From Bacteroidota bacterium (lineage in GTDB: Bacteria; Bacteroidota; Bacteroidia; Chitinophagales; LD1), in assembly GCA_018267385.1 (NCBI GenBank), contig JAFDYN010000008.1, forward strand, positions 188,622 to 252,621: DNA of 64,000 nt, given 5' to 3'. How positions within the stretch are numbered: the stretch's first letter is position 1; every line of letters starts with the position of its first letter. Below the pieces are notes generated by a model. The model was not told where the DNA came from. It did no database searches and was given only the letters and a program-made list of their open reading frames with translations. Position numbers and translations under genes: made by a program. Positions 27,016 to 36,778 of the stretch are shown here, piece by piece.

Positions 27016-27729
27016 TTAGCTCTCTACGCTGAGGCGGGCGAGGTATTTCTCCACGTCGCGGCCTTCAGCAGTATTAGGATACTTTTCTTTTACCTTGTTG
27101 TATGTTTCCTTTGCCTCGTTGTACTTCTTATTACGCTCATAGTATTTGCCGAGCTTCAGCAGGTACATCGGTGCGAACTGCTCATTGTCTGAGAAGTCAG
27201 CTGCCTTCTTGTAGTAGTTAGCAGCGTCGTCAGCCTTGTTCTGGTCTGCATAGGCATCACCTATCAGGTTCAGCTTGGCAGCTCCGAGTATCGGATCGCT
27301 GGTGCTGTAGCTATTCAGTGCGTCTATGGCATTCTTGTAGTCCTTCTTGGCCAGGTAGCAGGCGCCTATGTAGTAGTTAGCCAGGTTTGCTGCCTTGGTC
27401 ATGCTGTAGCTCTTCTTGATCTCCAGGAAACCCTTGAACGGAGCTGCTCCGCCTATAGCGCCCTTGCTGCCATTCAGCGCGAGGTCTACAGAGTCACGGG
27501 CAAACATGGCCTCAGCCATAAACATCTCACGGCTGGCCTTCAGATTGCGGTCCGGCAGCCACTTGGCAAAGATGAATATCACGGCCACGAGCACCACGAG
27601 TGCCGCGCCGCCACCTATCATGAGTTTCTGCCTGTTGCGCTCAAACCAGTCTTCTGATTCATAATAAAAGCTACCCTCTTCCGGTTCACCTACTACTGCT
27701 TCTGGTTCTATTTCTTCGATGTCTGCCAT
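27016..27729 (-). CDS. Single-span membrane protein with TPR repeats (YfgM-like)
   Basis: 237 residues. Acidic N-terminus, one membrane segment (about 36-56), then TPR-like helices in the periplasm (NLANYYIGACYLAKKDYKNA, KLNLIGDAYADQNKADDA, MYLLKLGKYYERNKKYNEA). This layout, cytoplasmic tail plus one span plus TPR, resembles YfgM, which works with the periplasmic chaperone network, but homology cannot be proved here. It is downstream of pdhA on the same strand (46 nt) and ends in its own terminator. Confidence 0.75.
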   Translation of the reverse strand: MADIEEIEPEAVVGEPEEGSFYYESEDWFERNRQKLMIGGGAALVVLVAVIFIFAKWLPDRNLKASREMFMAEAMFARDSVDLALNGSKGAIGGAAPFKGFLEIKKSYSMTKAANLANYYIGACYLAKKDYKNAIDALNSYSTSDPILGAAKLNLIGDAYADQNKADDAANYYKKAADFSDNEQFAPMYLLKLGKYYERNKKYNEAKETYNKVKEKYPNTAEGRDVEKYLARLSVES

Positions 27730-27775
27730 TGCTGTTTTTGTCTATTTGGTTTTTAAGTTTTTGTCTGTCCGTTTT

Positions 27776-28768
27776 TTACTCTACGAGAAATGGATAATTC
27801 TCCTCTGCATAGATATCCTTGAAGAGCTCACTATCATCCGGGAATGGTGACTCCTCTGCAAATTTCACACACTCATCTATCTCGGCATCGATCCGTGCGC
27901 TGATAGCATCCAGATCTGCCTGCGTAGCATATTTCTTTTTGAGTATAGTAGCCGCAGTGGTCTCTATCGGGTCCTGCTTGCGGTACTGCTCTACCTCCTC
28001 TTTGGTGCGATACTTCTGAGGATCACTCATAGAGTGGCCTTTGTAGCGGTAGGTCATGATCTCGAGGAATGTAGGCCCCTCGCCCTTGCGCGCGCGCTCG
28101 GCGGCACGGGCTACAGCCTCATGCACCGTCTCGGCCTTCATACCGTCTACGGTCTCAGATGGCATCTCGTATGCTTTGCCCAGTTCTGCTATGTTGGTCA
28201 CATTGCTGGAGCGGCCTACTGAGGTACCCATGGCGTAGCCGTTGTTTTCACAAACGAATATCACCGGGAGCTTCCACGTCATGGCCATATTGTATGTCTC
28301 ATGCAGTATACCTTGGCGTGCAGCCCCATCGCCAAAGAAGCAGATCGTCACGTTGTCCTTGCCCAGGTACTGATCTGCAAAGGCGATACCCGCACCCAGT
28401 CCTATCTGCGCTCCCACGATACCGTGGCCACCGTAGAAGTTATGCTCCTTGGAGAAGAAGTGCATAGAACCGCCTTTACCCTTGGTACATCCTGTAGCCT
28501 TGCCAAATAGCTCAGCCATTGCCTCATTGCAGGAGATGCCCTTGGCTATAGCCAGGCCGTGATCGCGGTAGGCCGTGATCACGCGATCGTCGGCACGCAG
28601 GCCCGACATGGTGCCGGCAGCGACTGCCTCCTGTCCTATATATAGATGGCAAAAGCCACGTATCTTCTGCTGGCCATAGAGCATGCCCGCGCGCTCCTCA
28701 AAGCGGCGGAGCCTGAGCATCAGCTCATACCAGTACAGGTATGTTTCTTTGTCGAGTTTAGCTGCCAT
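27776..28768 (-). CDS. pdhA: Pyruvate dehydrogenase E1 component, alpha subunit
   Basis: 330 residues from the ATG at 28768 (MAAKLDKETY); an ATG six codons earlier is less likely. The thiamine diphosphate motif GDGAARQG ... CENNGYAMGT is intact and the phosphorylation-loop-like YRYKGHSMSDP segment is present. With E1 beta it decarboxylates pyruvate and transfers the acetyl group to the E2 lipoyl domain. No beta-subunit gene is adjacent, so E1 beta and E2 must lie elsewhere in the genome. Confidence 0.95.
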   Translation of the reverse strand: MAAKLDKETYLYWYELMLRLRRFEERAGMLYGQQKIRGFCHLYIGQEAVAAGTMSGLRADDRVITAYRDHGLAIAKGISCNEAMAELFGKATGCTKGKGGSMHFFSKEHNFYGGHGIVGAQIGLGAGIAFADQYLGKDNVTICFFGDGAARQGILHETYNMAMTWKLPVIFVCENNGYAMGTSVGRSSNVTNIAELGKAYEMPSETVDGMKAETVHEAVARAAERARKGEGPTFLEIMTYRYKGHSMSDPQKYRTKEEVEQYRKQDPIETTAATILKKKYATQADLDAISARIDAEIDECVKFAEESPFPDDSELFKDIYAEENYPFLVE

Positions 28769-28942
28769 AACATCTGATCTACTCAAAGGTGGGCAAAACT
28801 ACTCTAATTCGGCAAAAAGTCAAAAACCGCGACCGCAGGCCCTACCTCAGGGAGATAGCATGTGGAAAAAGGCTTGCCTCCTTCACTCATCACCCCTCCT
28901 TCGCCACTCGTCCCTTTGCGTCGCCTCTCCGCTGTGGGGCCA

Positions 28943-29677
28943 CTAGTAGTAGGTATAGGCAGTAGAGTCTCCCAGCTTACCATTATAGTAAGACACTTTG
29001 ATACTCACCCGGCCCTGCGTATCAAAATGATAGCGGTACTCGCTGCGGCTTGTATCCTTGCCTACAAATATCTGACTAGCTTTCCACACCAGCTTTTTTG
29101 AGCTTTGGCCGTCAAAGTCCATTCCCATATTCGCGTTTCCTATCGTATTCTCCTGATCTGTATAGGTCGAGATGGCCTGGCTCACCCACGGATCATTTTT
29201 GTAGCGCTGCTTGATTGCTGTCTGATTACCATCCTTGTAGGTATAGCTCATCACGCTTTCTGCCGGCAGGCCTACGCCGGAGTGGATATTTTTGACATAA
29301 CCGGCCTCATCATACTCATAGAGGTAGCGGCCCTTTACTATAGACTGGCCGCTCAGCCTGCGCTCCGAGACCAGCCCGGATTTATTCAGCAGGAAAGTAT
29401 CTGTAAACTCCTTCTTCGTGCGCGGATCATTGGTCTTCCTATAGATCACAGTAGGCTGATAGAGGTATACTGAGGTTACACCGTTAGAATTCTCGAGCTT
29501 GGATATGGTTCCATTCGCATTATAAAAGAACTTCGTAGTCCCTCTGCCGGTCAGGCTATCAGCACCCCGCCTGAGTTGCTTGATCTCTTTGATCAGTGGC
29601 CGCTGTGGAGAAACAGCAAAGGCCAGCAGGCTGAGGACCGTGACAGCTATGGCAGGTAGGATGATAGTTTGTCTCAT
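28943..29677 (-). CDS. Secreted protein of unknown function, YD-repeat-like body
   Basis: 244 residues. Signal segment (about 1-22), then a body of short beta units such as FFYNANGTISKLEN, YLYEYDEAGYVKN and YRYHFDTQGRVSIK that recall RHS/YD or DUF4595-type repeats, where a Y-x-Y-D-x-x-G core recurs. No T9SS domain or lipobox. The last residues are AYTYY. It lies between pdhA and the divergent sensor kinase. Function unknown. Confidence 0.7.
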   Translation of the reverse strand: MRQTIILPAIAVTVLSLLAFAVSPQRPLIKEIKQLRRGADSLTGRGTTKFFYNANGTISKLENSNGVTSVYLYQPTVIYRKTNDPRTKKEFTDTFLLNKSGLVSERRLSGQSIVKGRYLYEYDEAGYVKNIHSGVGLPAESVMSYTYKDGNQTAIKQRYKNDPWVSQAISTYTDQENTIGNANMGMDFDGQSSKKLVWKASQIFVGKDTSRSEYRYHFDTQGRVSIKVSYYNGKLGDSTAYTYY

Positions 29678-29849
29678 ACTTATAGTTTATAAGGGCTGCT
29701 CCTCCCGCTACGCGGAAAGTAATTTGTGATATAATGCATGGCCTTTATCAAAGTAACATAGATAGAAAATACCCAATTTGAAAGATTAGGCCCAATTTTT
29801 GCTAATATAGAATCCGATTTCAATTTATCGGATCGGCTAATACCAGCAT

Positions 29850-32800
29850 TTGGAAATTTTATCCAGATACCGCGTCTTTATTTTGCCTGCCATACTGGTA
29901 GTGCTGCTCGGTATTGCCTTCTCCCGGCCACCGCAGGATAGTCTCTCCACATCCGCCCACCGGCTCGAGAATCTCATCACAGATGCTCAGAATTCCTTTG
30001 ATAAATTCTGCACAGAAGATACCACTACCCAGCGGCTCGATATCAGGAGTGAGGCGAGGCTGAAGCTTTTCATCTTTACCCGTACGGGTGACTTGGTCAT
30101 GTACAATGACAACAGCGTCTACCCGCCATTTGACCCTACACAGTACCAGCCTGACGTATCTGTGGTCAAGCTCAAAAACGGATGGTACCTGCAGCTACGA
30201 AGGGCCACTATAGACGGGCAGATAGCCATAGGCTACCTGCTGCTGAAGCATGAGTACCGCTTTGAGAACCGGTTCCTGAAAAATGAATATGACGTAGGCT
30301 TCAAGATACCGGCCAACTATAATATCAGTGATGCAGCTATCACCGGCTCTATACAGGTGCATAGCCGCGAGGGTCGTGAGCTGTTTTGTCTCTACGCAGA
30401 TGACACCCGCACGGATAATAATGCCAATATAGCCTTGGCGCTGGTCTACCTGCTCATCATCGTCATACTGGGCTACTACCTGAATGAGATAGCCACCTTC
30501 CTCGCGCATCACCGTGGCAAACTGGTCGGCCTCTTCTTTATCCTGACTATCGGCACGACCATCCGGTACTGGATGGCCTATCTGCGCTTCCCTGCGGAGT
30601 TTTATAAGCTCGACCTTTTTAATCCTTCTCTGTACGGATCAAATCTGCTGGCCGGTTCACTGGGCGACCTGCTGATGACCTGCGGCCTCCTATTCTGGTT
30701 TACCTCCTTCTACTATACGCATGACGACCGCTTCAGCTTGTCGCTCTGGCCCGCCAGCTGGCGCAGGGCAGAGCAGATAGTCCTCATATTGATCCAGTAC
30801 CTGGCTGTAGGTGTGATCTACTGGCTCTTCCGCTCGCTGGTAGTAGACTCTGTTATCTCCTTTGAGGTGTACAATATCCTCAGCCTGGATCAGTATAGCA
30901 TCTTTGGCCTGGTATGCATCACGCTGATACTGATCTCCCACTTCCTGCTTAGCATCAATGCCTTCCGGCGGCTCATAGATCTGGGCGTGTCCATGCCTGT
31001 GCTGATAGGTGTGACCATAGCAGGCGGTGCGGCATTTGTGGCTATAGCCTATGACGGGCAGTTTGTGGAGTCCATAGCATTCACGGCTATCTGGAGCTTT
31101 GTTTTTACACTGGTGGGCTACCGACTTTTTGTGACCAATACTGAACTGACCTCTGCCCGCTGTGTGGTCATCTTTATCCTGCTCTACAGTATCCTCTCCA
31201 TGTTTCTGATAGAGAACTGCTACGAGGTCAAAGAGCGCAGCAAGCGCGCCTTTGTAGCAGAGAAACTACTGGCCGGCCATGATTATGTGGCTGAGTTCAC
31301 CTTTGATGATATAGCGCAGCGCATCACAGCAGACAAGGTGGTAAAGAACAGCTGGCAACACCTGCAGACGCTGCACCCGGAGCTGCGTGACCGTATCGCA
31401 TCATTGTACCTCAGCGGCTATTTCAGCAAGTATGACCTTAAAGTCTTTGCCTATGATTCATTTGGAGTACCTGTCTCTATGAGAGATACAGTGCCCTATG
31501 CCGGTATGCGGGCCCTGCTGGATACCAGCCGCGTACTGAGGCTCAAGCCAGACTTCCTCTACATCAATGACTCCAGTACCAACTCTGCCTATCTGGCCCT
31601 CATACCGCTGTCATCAGATTTTAAGCTGAAGGGCATACTGGCTCTCTACATGACACCCAAATCCTACAATGGCCAGAGTGTCTACCCTGAGCTGCTGCTG
31701 GGCCAGAATATCTCCTCCTCTCTGGATAAAAGTGAATACGACTTTGCGATCTATCAGAATGGCCGCATGATCGTGCAGCATGGCGATTTCCCATACTCCT
31801 ACTACTGGGACAAAAAGTTTGATGTGCCGCTCAATAAGCCCACCTATGTAGAGGACAATGAGTGGGAGAGCCTCGTACTGCGCACAGCGGGCGGGCAGAG
31901 CCTGATCATCTCTATCAGGCAGGAGGGCTTCTTTGAGCCGGTGGCTACCATCTCTTACTTCTTTATCATCTATGCCATCATAGTAGGGGTGCTCATGCTG
32001 GGCGTGCGTATCTTCCGCCTGATCGTATCCGGTGCCTCCCTCTCAGAGCAGATCGTGCTATCCTTCCGCTCGCGGATCAACTACTCCATGCTGCTCATCA
32101 TCATTGCATCCTTTGTCGTGATCGGCTCTATCACTATCAGCTTCTTCAAGTCTCAGTACGATGCCTACTACAATGACCGGCTGGTGCGCAAAGAGAAAGC
32201 TATCCTGACCAATGTGGAATACTACCTCCGTGAATATGAGGAGCGCGCTGCGATGGATAGTACTATAGCAGAGGAAGACCTGGGAGATCTGCTCAGCATA
32301 GAGCTGGTGAAAATATCTGATATACAGAATATAGATATCAATGTCTTTGACACACTGGGAGACCTGGCCACCTCCTCACAGATGTCTATCTTTGACAATG
32401 GCCTGACCTCTATCCGCATGAATCCTGCCGCCTACCATGAGATGGCAGATCAGCACGAGACGCAATACACCCAGCAGGAAAACATCGGCGCACTGAAGTA
32501 TACTGCAGCCTACGCCCCTATCCGCAATAAGGCAGGCAACACGATCGCATACCTGAATGTACCTTACTTTGAGAAGTCTAAGACCATAGAGGATGAGGTG
32601 TCGTCCTTCCTCATCACCCTCATGAATGCGTATGTCTTCCTACTGCTGTGCGCCGCGGTCATGGCATACTTTATATCTAACTCTATCACGCGTCCGCTGC
32701 GATTTATCAGTGAGAAACTACGCATACTGAATCTCAACAAGCGCAATGAGCCTATAGAGTGGCGCAGCCGCGATGAGGTAGGAGCGCTCATCACGGAGTA

Positions 32801-33551
32801 CAATAAGATGATAGCCGAGCTGGAAAACAGCGCCGCCAAGCTGGCTCGCAGTGAGCGGGAATCGGCCTGGCGCGAGATGGCCCGCCAGATAGCCCACGAG
32901 ATCAAGAATCCGCTCACACCTATGAAGCTGAGCATACAGTACCTCCAGCGCGCCATAGACGAGGGCAAGGACGTGACCGAGCTGGCCAAGCGCGTCAATA
33001 AAACACTCGTAGAGCAGATAGACAATCTCTCTACCATTGCTACAGCCTTCTCCAGTTTTGCACAGATGCCTAAGGGGCAGAATGAGGTCTTTGACCTCAA
33101 TGACCTGCTGCGTGGTATCGTCGGCCTCTTTGAGAAAGAGGACAACGTGCGCATACATCTCACCACGCACAAGGAGCAGGCCATAGTCTATGCTGATAAA
33201 AACCAGATGGTATCCGTCTTCAATAACCTGATCAAAAATGCCATACAGAGTATACCTGATGGCACGCGTGGCGATATTAATGTGATCACTATGGAGGAAA
33301 TGGGGCATATCAAGACCATCGTGATGGACAATGGCAGCGGCATTTCCAAGGAGGCGTATGACAAAGTATTTGTGCCAAACTTCACCACGAAATCGAGCGG
33401 CACCGGCCTTGGCCTCGCCATCTGCAAACAGATAGTAGAAAGCGCCGGAGGCAAGATATGGTTTGAGTCTACTGTGGGTGAGGGCACGTCATTCTTTGTC
33501 ACGCTGCCGTACTATCAGGAGCAGCCTGATAGCCAGTCAGAAAAGCTCTGA
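29850..33551 (+). CDS. Very large NtrY-like sensor histidine kinase
   Basis: 1233 residues. No ATG is near the start; the TTG at 29850 gives MEILSRYRVFILPAILVVLL, a plausible first membrane segment. The N-terminal half has about eight to ten membrane spans with an extracytoplasmic loop near residues 30-190 and another near 470-700; a further pair of spans (about 755 and 930) brackets a second sensor loop. HAMP lies at about 940-995, the phosphoacceptor is H1016 (AHEIKNPLTPMKLS), the N box at about 1125 (NNLIKNAIQS), G1 DNGSGI at about 1160 and G2 GTGLGLAI at about 1186. NtrY-type kinases sense envelope or nitrogen-related cues. No response regulator is adjacent. Confidence 0.92.
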   Translation: MEILSRYRVFILPAILVVLLGIAFSRPPQDSLSTSAHRLENLITDAQNSFDKFCTEDTTTQRLDIRSEARLKLFIFTRTGDLVMYNDNSVYPPFDPTQYQPDVSVVKLKNGWYLQLRRATIDGQIAIGYLLLKHEYRFENRFLKNEYDVGFKIPANYNISDAAITGSIQVHSREGRELFCLYADDTRTDNNANIALALVYLLIIVILGYYLNEIATFLAHHRGKLVGLFFILTIGTTIRYWMAYLRFPAEFYKLDLFNPSLYGSNLLAGSLGDLLMTCGLLFWFTSFYYTHDDRFSLSLWPASWRRAEQIVLILIQYLAVGVIYWLFRSLVVDSVISFEVYNILSLDQYSIFGLVCITLILISHFLLSINAFRRLIDLGVSMPVLIGVTIAGGAAFVAIAYDGQFVESIAFTAIWSFVFTLVGYRLFVTNTELTSARCVVIFILLYSILSMFLIENCYEVKERSKRAFVAEKLLAGHDYVAEFTFDDIAQRITADKVVKNSWQHLQTLHPELRDRIASLYLSGYFSKYDLKVFAYDSFGVPVSMRDTVPYAGMRALLDTSRVLRLKPDFLYINDSSTNSAYLALIPLSSDFKLKGILALYMTPKSYNGQSVYPELLLGQNISSSLDKSEYDFAIYQNGRMIVQHGDFPYSYYWDKKFDVPLNKPTYVEDNEWESLVLRTAGGQSLIISIRQEGFFEPVATISYFFIIYAIIVGVLMLGVRIFRLIVSGASLSEQIVLSFRSRINYSMLLIIIASFVVIGSITISFFKSQYDAYYNDRLVRKEKAILTNVEYYLREYEERAAMDSTIAEEDLGDLLSIELVKISDIQNIDINVFDTLGDLATSSQMSIFDNGLTSIRMNPAAYHEMADQHETQYTQQENIGALKYTAAYAPIRNKAGNTIAYLNVPYFEKSKTIEDEVSSFLITLMNAYVFLLLCAAVMAYFISNSITRPLRFISEKLRILNLNKRNEPIEWRSRDEVGALITEYNKMIAELENSAAKLARSERESAWREMARQIAHEIKNPLTPMKLSIQYLQRAIDEGKDVTELAKRVNKTLVEQIDNLSTIATAFSSFAQMPKGQNEVFDLNDLLRGIVGLFEKEDNVRIHLTTHKEQAIVYADKNQMVSVFNNLIKNAIQSIPDGTRGDINVITMEEMGHIKTIVMDNGSGISKEAYDKVFVPNFTTKSSGTGLGLAICKQIVESAGGKIWFESTVGEGTSFFVTLPYYQEQPDSQSEKL

Positions 33552-33632
33552 CCACTCCCTTTTGGCACGGTTTTGCGGCTGGGTCAGTATCCAGGCTTAT
33601 GAAAATTCGTATAACTTCTTAAATCATTCATT

Positions 33633-34160
33633 ATGAAGATCAAGGCCGTCGTCGCCAGCCTGCTAGTGGTAGCTGCTCTCATGGGGTGCAATAAGCTGAA
33701 GCATATTCCATTTGACTATAGCTATCACAAATACATCAATGTGCCGGCAGCACCTGTGCCGGGCACCACAGTCACGATACCCGTCACAGTGGCTACCAAT
33801 ATAGACTCCATACTAGAGGCCAATCATACCAATGGCAACCTTCTGGAGAGCGCTAAACTGAAATCACTCAACCTCAGTATTTCTGATCCGGCGGGCACCT
33901 CCTTTGGCGTGATACGGGATATAGACGTGTATGTAGTGACAGGCTCCGGAGATCTAGCTATCGCTCAAAAGCACAACATAGACCCTACGCTGAATGCACT
34001 GGATATGGATGTCAATGATGTAGAGCTGAAGCCATACCTCACTGCCCAGAATATGACGCTGAAAGTGACAGGCACTACCGCCAGCGGCTATACGCAGGAT
34101 ATGACCCTGTACTTCAATATGACGGTACACTTCGAGGCCAATCTGCTGGCGGCGCTGTAA
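33633..34160 (+). CDS. Lipoprotein of unknown function
   Basis: 175 residues with a lipoprotein signal (MKIKAVVASLLVVAALMGC, Cys19). The mature part is beta-rich (TTVTIPVTVATN, LKSLNLSISDP) and ends in a hydrophobic strand. It starts 81 nt after the sensor kinase and may be co-transcribed. No family recognised. Confidence 0.75.
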   Translation: MKIKAVVASLLVVAALMGCNKLKHIPFDYSYHKYINVPAAPVPGTTVTIPVTVATNIDSILEANHTNGNLLESAKLKSLNLSISDPAGTSFGVIRDIDVYVVTGSGDLAIAQKHNIDPTLNALDMDVNDVELKPYLTAQNMTLKVTGTTASGYTQDMTLYFNMTVHFEANLLAAL

Positions 34161-34163
34161 GGC

Positions 34164-35195
34164 TCACTGCTTTACGATCTTGGCTAAAAGCATGTCAGGA
34201 CCAACTTTCAGTTGCACTACATAGATTCCCGAATCTAGCTGTGAAGTATCAACTTCGGTGCCATCACACTTCAGGTCATAGCTATGTCCCGCCATATCCG
34301 TAGCATGTACAATGCCCGGCAGCACATTTTGTCCTATGATAAATTTTGTATGGGTAGGATTTGGATAAAAAGTCGTACGCTTATCTGGTACTGGTTCCAT
34401 CGATGTATATACTACAAACCTATCACCCCAGCTACTGTCTTCTTCTACCCTACAGTCAGTGTAGACTTTGAAAAGCCAATAATGATGCGACGAACAGTCA
34501 GGATGGCAGTCGCCAAAGGAGTATTTAAAAAGGTAGGAAACAAAAGCTCCCGAGTCTGCCCTTGTCACACAGCTCCAGTCATTGCCAGGGACATTTTCAG
34601 GCAATGAAGCATAGTAACAGCTTATCCCCGTCATAGCATTAAACGCCGCTCCCAGTGCGAAAGGATTGAATGCACTTGCGGATGATACACTCACCTGAAT
34701 GACGGCAGCAGGATTAAAACAACAATTGCTACCAGGTATGACGGAAAGAGAGTAATGGGAAATAAGATAGTCCGCACCATTATCTCCTGTAGGATAGACT
34801 CCACGAGCAAAATTTTTGACCCACTGCACTGAGGTGTCAGCAGACAAGGTCAGAGTATGGAGGCCATTTTGCGAAGAGGGGACAATGCCACCTTTCACCA
34901 GTTGATACGAATCGCTCAGGTGATCGAAGATCGTATCCACATCCGGCAAAGTATCGTGCAGGCGATAAATAGCAGATAGCTCTTTCGCTATTTGCTCATA
35001 GGATACGTAAGGTAGCTCTATAGAATCCTGGACCGGAGCGCCATTATTTCTTGCGGCTATGATGGCTAATGCAATAGCTTCATCCCTCACACGCGTCAGA
35101 TAGGTAGTATCGCAGACGGACTGGACAGGGCCGGTGACCTGAGCTGACATACTCATGGCCAGACAGAACAATAAACAGGTACAAATAGCTTTCAT
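34164..35195 (-). CDS. Secreted protein with T9SS type A sorting domain
   Basis: 343 residues. Signal peptide (MKAICTCLLFCLAMSMSAQ). The middle has many Cys residues (for example SNCCFNPA, FGDCHPDCSSHH, VYTDCRVEED) that could form disulphides after export. The last 80 residues form a type A sorting domain (TTFYPNPTHTKFII ... LDSGIYVVQL ... AKIVKQ). No enzymatic motif recognised. Convergent with the lipoprotein gene, only 3 nt between stops. Confidence 0.8.
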   Translation of the reverse strand: MKAICTCLLFCLAMSMSAQVTGPVQSVCDTTYLTRVRDEAIALAIIAARNNGAPVQDSIELPYVSYEQIAKELSAIYRLHDTLPDVDTIFDHLSDSYQLVKGGIVPSSQNGLHTLTLSADTSVQWVKNFARGVYPTGDNGADYLISHYSLSVIPGSNCCFNPAAVIQVSVSSASAFNPFALGAAFNAMTGISCYYASLPENVPGNDWSCVTRADSGAFVSYLFKYSFGDCHPDCSSHHYWLFKVYTDCRVEEDSSWGDRFVVYTSMEPVPDKRTTFYPNPTHTKFIIGQNVLPGIVHATDMAGHSYDLKCDGTEVDTSQLDSGIYVVQLKVGPDMLLAKIVKQ

Positions 35196-35374
35196 ATCAG
35201 ATGCTTGACATAAAGATATTACATTGAGTTATAGTACCGTCTATTTCATGTCACATCTCTGTCATTTCCTTTACCTCAGGTTCTGTGCCAACATTTCCAT
35301 GAATGCAGTTTGTATTAAGCCCTATCCTTCGGAGAGGGTTGGTAGAGGTCTTTTTTCTTACCTTTACCCCCGCT

Positions 35375-36457
35375 TTGTTTCTCCGCTCGATACACCTCAC
35401 CAACTATAAAAACCACGCCGACCGGTCGCTGGACTTCTCGCGCAAGATCAACTGCTTCATAGGCCCCAATGGCATGGGCAAGACCAATATCCTCGATGCC
35501 ATACACTACCTCTCCCTGACCAAGAGCTACTTTAGCAGCACAGACCAGCAGAATATCCGCATAGGGGCAGACTTTATGCGGCTCACAGGGGCGGTGACCG
35601 TGCAGGAGCAGGACTATCGCATCGTATGCCGCCTGCCTCAGGGCCGCAAAAAGGACTTCACCGTCAATGACCTACCCTACAAGCGTATGAGTGACCACGT
35701 AGGCATGATGCCCGTGGTGATGATCGCCCCTGATGACAGCGTACTGATATCCGGCAGCAGTGAGGAGCGCCGCAAGTTTCTGGACAATACCCTCTCCCAG
35801 ACCGACCATGAGTACCTGGAGCACCTCGTGCGGTACAATAAATACCTGGACCAGCGCAATGCCCTGCTCAAGAGTATGAACGCCGGTGGCCGTCATGATG
35901 CAGTGCTGCTGGAGGGTTACGACGAGCAGCTGGTGCGCTACGGAGAGTCTGTGTACCGCCGCCGCCGTCAGGCGCTCTCAGAGCTGGAGCCCATCTTCAG
36001 CCACTATCACCGGCTGGTATCGCTGGAGCGAGAGCAGACGTCTTTTAGCTATGAGAGTACTATGAATGAGCGACCTCTGGCAGACCAGCTGCGAGACAAC
36101 CTGCCCCGTCAGATCCTGCTGGAGCGGACCTCCGCCGGTCCTCACAGGGACGACATTGCCTTTATGCTGGGGGACACGCGGCTCAAACGCTTCGGCTCCC
36201 AGGGGCAGCAGAAGTCATTTCTCATAGCGCTCAAACTGGCTCAGTACCACTATATCCGTGCGCATAAATCTTTCCATCCCTTTTTGCTTATTGACGATAT
36301 TTTTGATAAAATTGATGGGGAAAGGAGCCGCCAGCTGGTACAGCTGCTCTCGGGCGAGGATTTCGGCCAGATATTCATCACTGATACTGACGAGCAGCAC
36401 ATCACTGACGAGCTGGGCGCCGATACTGCCCTATTTGATATATACCAGATACCATAG
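35375..36457 (+). CDS. recF: DNA replication and repair protein RecF
   Basis: 360 residues, the normal RecF length, when started at the TTG at 35375, which gives MFLRSIHLTNYKNH, the canonical RecF N-terminus. A longer frame from an ATG at 35303 would read through the CCCTATCC-type palindrome and is unlikely. The Walker A site is GPNGMGKTN, and the signature TSAGPHRDD, the SQGQQKSF motif and the Walker B LLIDDIFDKID are all visible. RecF loads RecA at gaps with RecO and RecR. It heads a compact cluster with the DUF721 gene and two LysM genes. Confidence 0.95.
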   Translation: MFLRSIHLTNYKNHADRSLDFSRKINCFIGPNGMGKTNILDAIHYLSLTKSYFSSTDQQNIRIGADFMRLTGAVTVQEQDYRIVCRLPQGRKKDFTVNDLPYKRMSDHVGMMPVVMIAPDDSVLISGSSEERRKFLDNTLSQTDHEYLEHLVRYNKYLDQRNALLKSMNAGGRHDAVLLEGYDEQLVRYGESVYRRRRQALSELEPIFSHYHRLVSLEREQTSFSYESTMNERPLADQLRDNLPRQILLERTSAGPHRDDIAFMLGDTRLKRFGSQGQQKSFLIALKLAQYHYIRAHKSFHPFLLIDDIFDKIDGERSRQLVQLLSGEDFGQIFITDTDEQHITDELGADTALFDIYQIP

Positions 36458-36463
36458 TATACC

Positions 36464-36754
36464 ATGCGCAAGACAAATACAGTGACACTAGGAGCAGCCA
36501 TACAGTCTGTGCTGGCCGAGCTGAACCTGCGCCATGGCGTATATGAGGCTCGCGTAGAGGCCATGTGGGAGCGTGTGATGGGCAGGTCTGTGGCGCGCCA
36601 TACTACCGCCATACGGCTCAAGGCAGACCGTCTCTACATCACGGTAGACTCTGCACCGCTGCGCAGCGAGCTCTTCTACTCACGTATGCAGATACGAGAT
36701 GTGGTCAATCAGGAGCTGGGCGTAGAGGTGATCAATGACGTTTTTATATACTGA
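36464..36754 (+). CDS. DUF721 (DciA-like) protein
   Basis: 96 residues. The DUF721 core is visible (WERVMGRSVARHTTAIRLKADRLYITVDSAPLRSEL). DciA proteins bind DNA and help load the replicative helicase DnaB; the family is often beside recF. It starts 6 nt after the recF stop, so they are likely co-translated. Confidence 0.85.
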   Translation: MRKTNTVTLGAAIQSVLAELNLRHGVYEARVEAMWERVMGRSVARHTTAIRLKADRLYITVDSAPLRSELFYSRMQIRDVVNQELGVEVINDVFIY

Positions 36755-36778
36755 TAAATCAAAGATACCCGGGCTGAC

